From Merdicola sp963557785 (GTDB taxonomy: Bacteria; Bacillota; Clostridia; TANB77; CAG-508), in NCBI GenBank assembly GCA_963557785.1, contig CAUWBF010000016.1, positions 1 through 24,819 on the forward strand: 24,819 nt of DNA, read 5' to 3'. Position 1 is the stretch's first letter; the number at the start of each line of letters is the position of its first letter. The translations under genes and the position numbers were made by a program. The notes beneath the pieces are model-generated. The model made no database searches. It saw only the letters and a program-made list of their open reading frames with translations, and was not told the DNA's origin. Positions 24,405-24,819 of the stretch are shown one piece after another.

Positions 24405-24819
24405 TGGCAAGAGATGGTTATGAAGTAGTAATAGGACTTGAAGTTCATGCAGAACTTTCAACAAAGACAAAAATATTCTGTTCATGTTCTACAGAATTTG
24501 GTGGAGATCCAAATACACATACATGTCCAATATGTATGGCTATGCCAGGTACTTTACCAGTATTAAATGAAAAAGTTGTAGAATATGCTGTAAAAGCAGG
24601 ACTTGCAACAAATTGCGAAATTTCTAGAAACAGTAAAAATGATAGAAAAAACTATTTCTATCCAGATTTACCAAAAGCTTATCAAATTTCTCAATTTGAT
24701 AAACCACTTTGTGAACACGGATATATAGAAATAGAAACAGAACAAGGTAAGAAAAAAATAAGATTAACAAGAATTCATATAGAAGAAGATGCAGGAAAAT
24801 TAAACCATGATGAATTTGG
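24404..24819 (+). CDS. gatB: Asp-tRNA(Asn)/Glu-tRNA(Gln) amidotransferase subunit B (5' part; runs off the window)
   Basis: GatB binds the mischarged tRNA, activates its side-chain carboxylate with ATP and transfers the ammonia delivered by GatA. About 138 residues are visible, starting MARDGYEVVIGLEVHAELST. A zinc site is complete: the CSC pair near residues 27-29 and CPIC near 42-45. The substrate-site region KNYFYPDLPKAYQISQFD (about 83-100) and RIHIEEDAGK near 122-132 follow. The full protein is normally about 475 residues, so the remaining two-thirds lies to the right. The start overlaps the gatA stop by one base and has AAAGGAGGCG at 24387-24396. Confidence 0.97.
   Translation, partial: MARDGYEVVIGLEVHAELSTKTKIFCSCSTEFGGDPNTHTCPICMAMPGTLPVLNEKVVEYAVKAGLATNCEISRNSKNDRKNYFYPDLPKAYQISQFDKPLCEHGYIEIETEQGKKKIRLTRIHIEEDAGKLNHDEF

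Overview
The window is AT-rich (roughly 30% GC by eye), with A- and purine-rich coding strands, strong AGGAGG-type ribosome sites, TTGACA/TATAAT promoters and hairpin-plus-U-tract terminators. It carries the sporulation genes spoIVB and spoVG, a tRNA-Asn T-box, a gatCAB amidotransferase operon and a bifunctional AdhE. Together these point to an anaerobic, fermenting, spore-forming member of the Firmicutes (class Clostridia), probably a chromosome of an uncultured or gut lineage. I see no mobile element, CRISPR array, rRNA or tRNA gene.

Bases 1-7624 form the most unusual block. A truncated gene of unknown function is followed by a 691-residue membrane protein that looks like two Tad/type II secretion F modules (TadB and TadC) fused in one chain. 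Seven small or medium genes follow, each with one hydrophobic segment at the very N-terminus. Four begin with MENA(S/A)xAL and have no prepilin leader; three of those, plus one with a different N-terminus, share further motifs. I read this as part of an unusual type IV filament or Tad-like assembly system. Its ATPase and any peptidase would lie outside the window. Internal signals (a promoter with a 14-bp inverted repeat, and an intrinsic terminator before the last gene) suggest graded expression of the subunits.

Bases 7707-14601 hold spoIVB, then a shared bidirectional terminator and convergent murC. Next are spoVG behind a near-consensus sigma-H promoter, a cytoplasmic family 3 glycoside hydrolase, and an M23 peptidase whose start codon is unclear. 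Most of these are single-gene units with their own promoter and/or terminator.

Bases 14720-19060 hold an orphan charged protein, adhE and a NodB-type polysaccharide deacetylase overlapping or abutting adhE. AdhE contains a well-placed in-frame internal ribosome site exactly at the junction of its two enzyme domains.

Bases 19051-24819 are a translation block. asnS-aspS run leftward behind an asparagine-specific T-box. gatC-gatA-gatB run rightward from a back-to-back promoter, and gatB runs off the end. Because AsnRS is present and AspRS has a discriminating-type residue, GatCAB probably serves mainly to make Gln-tRNA(Gln).
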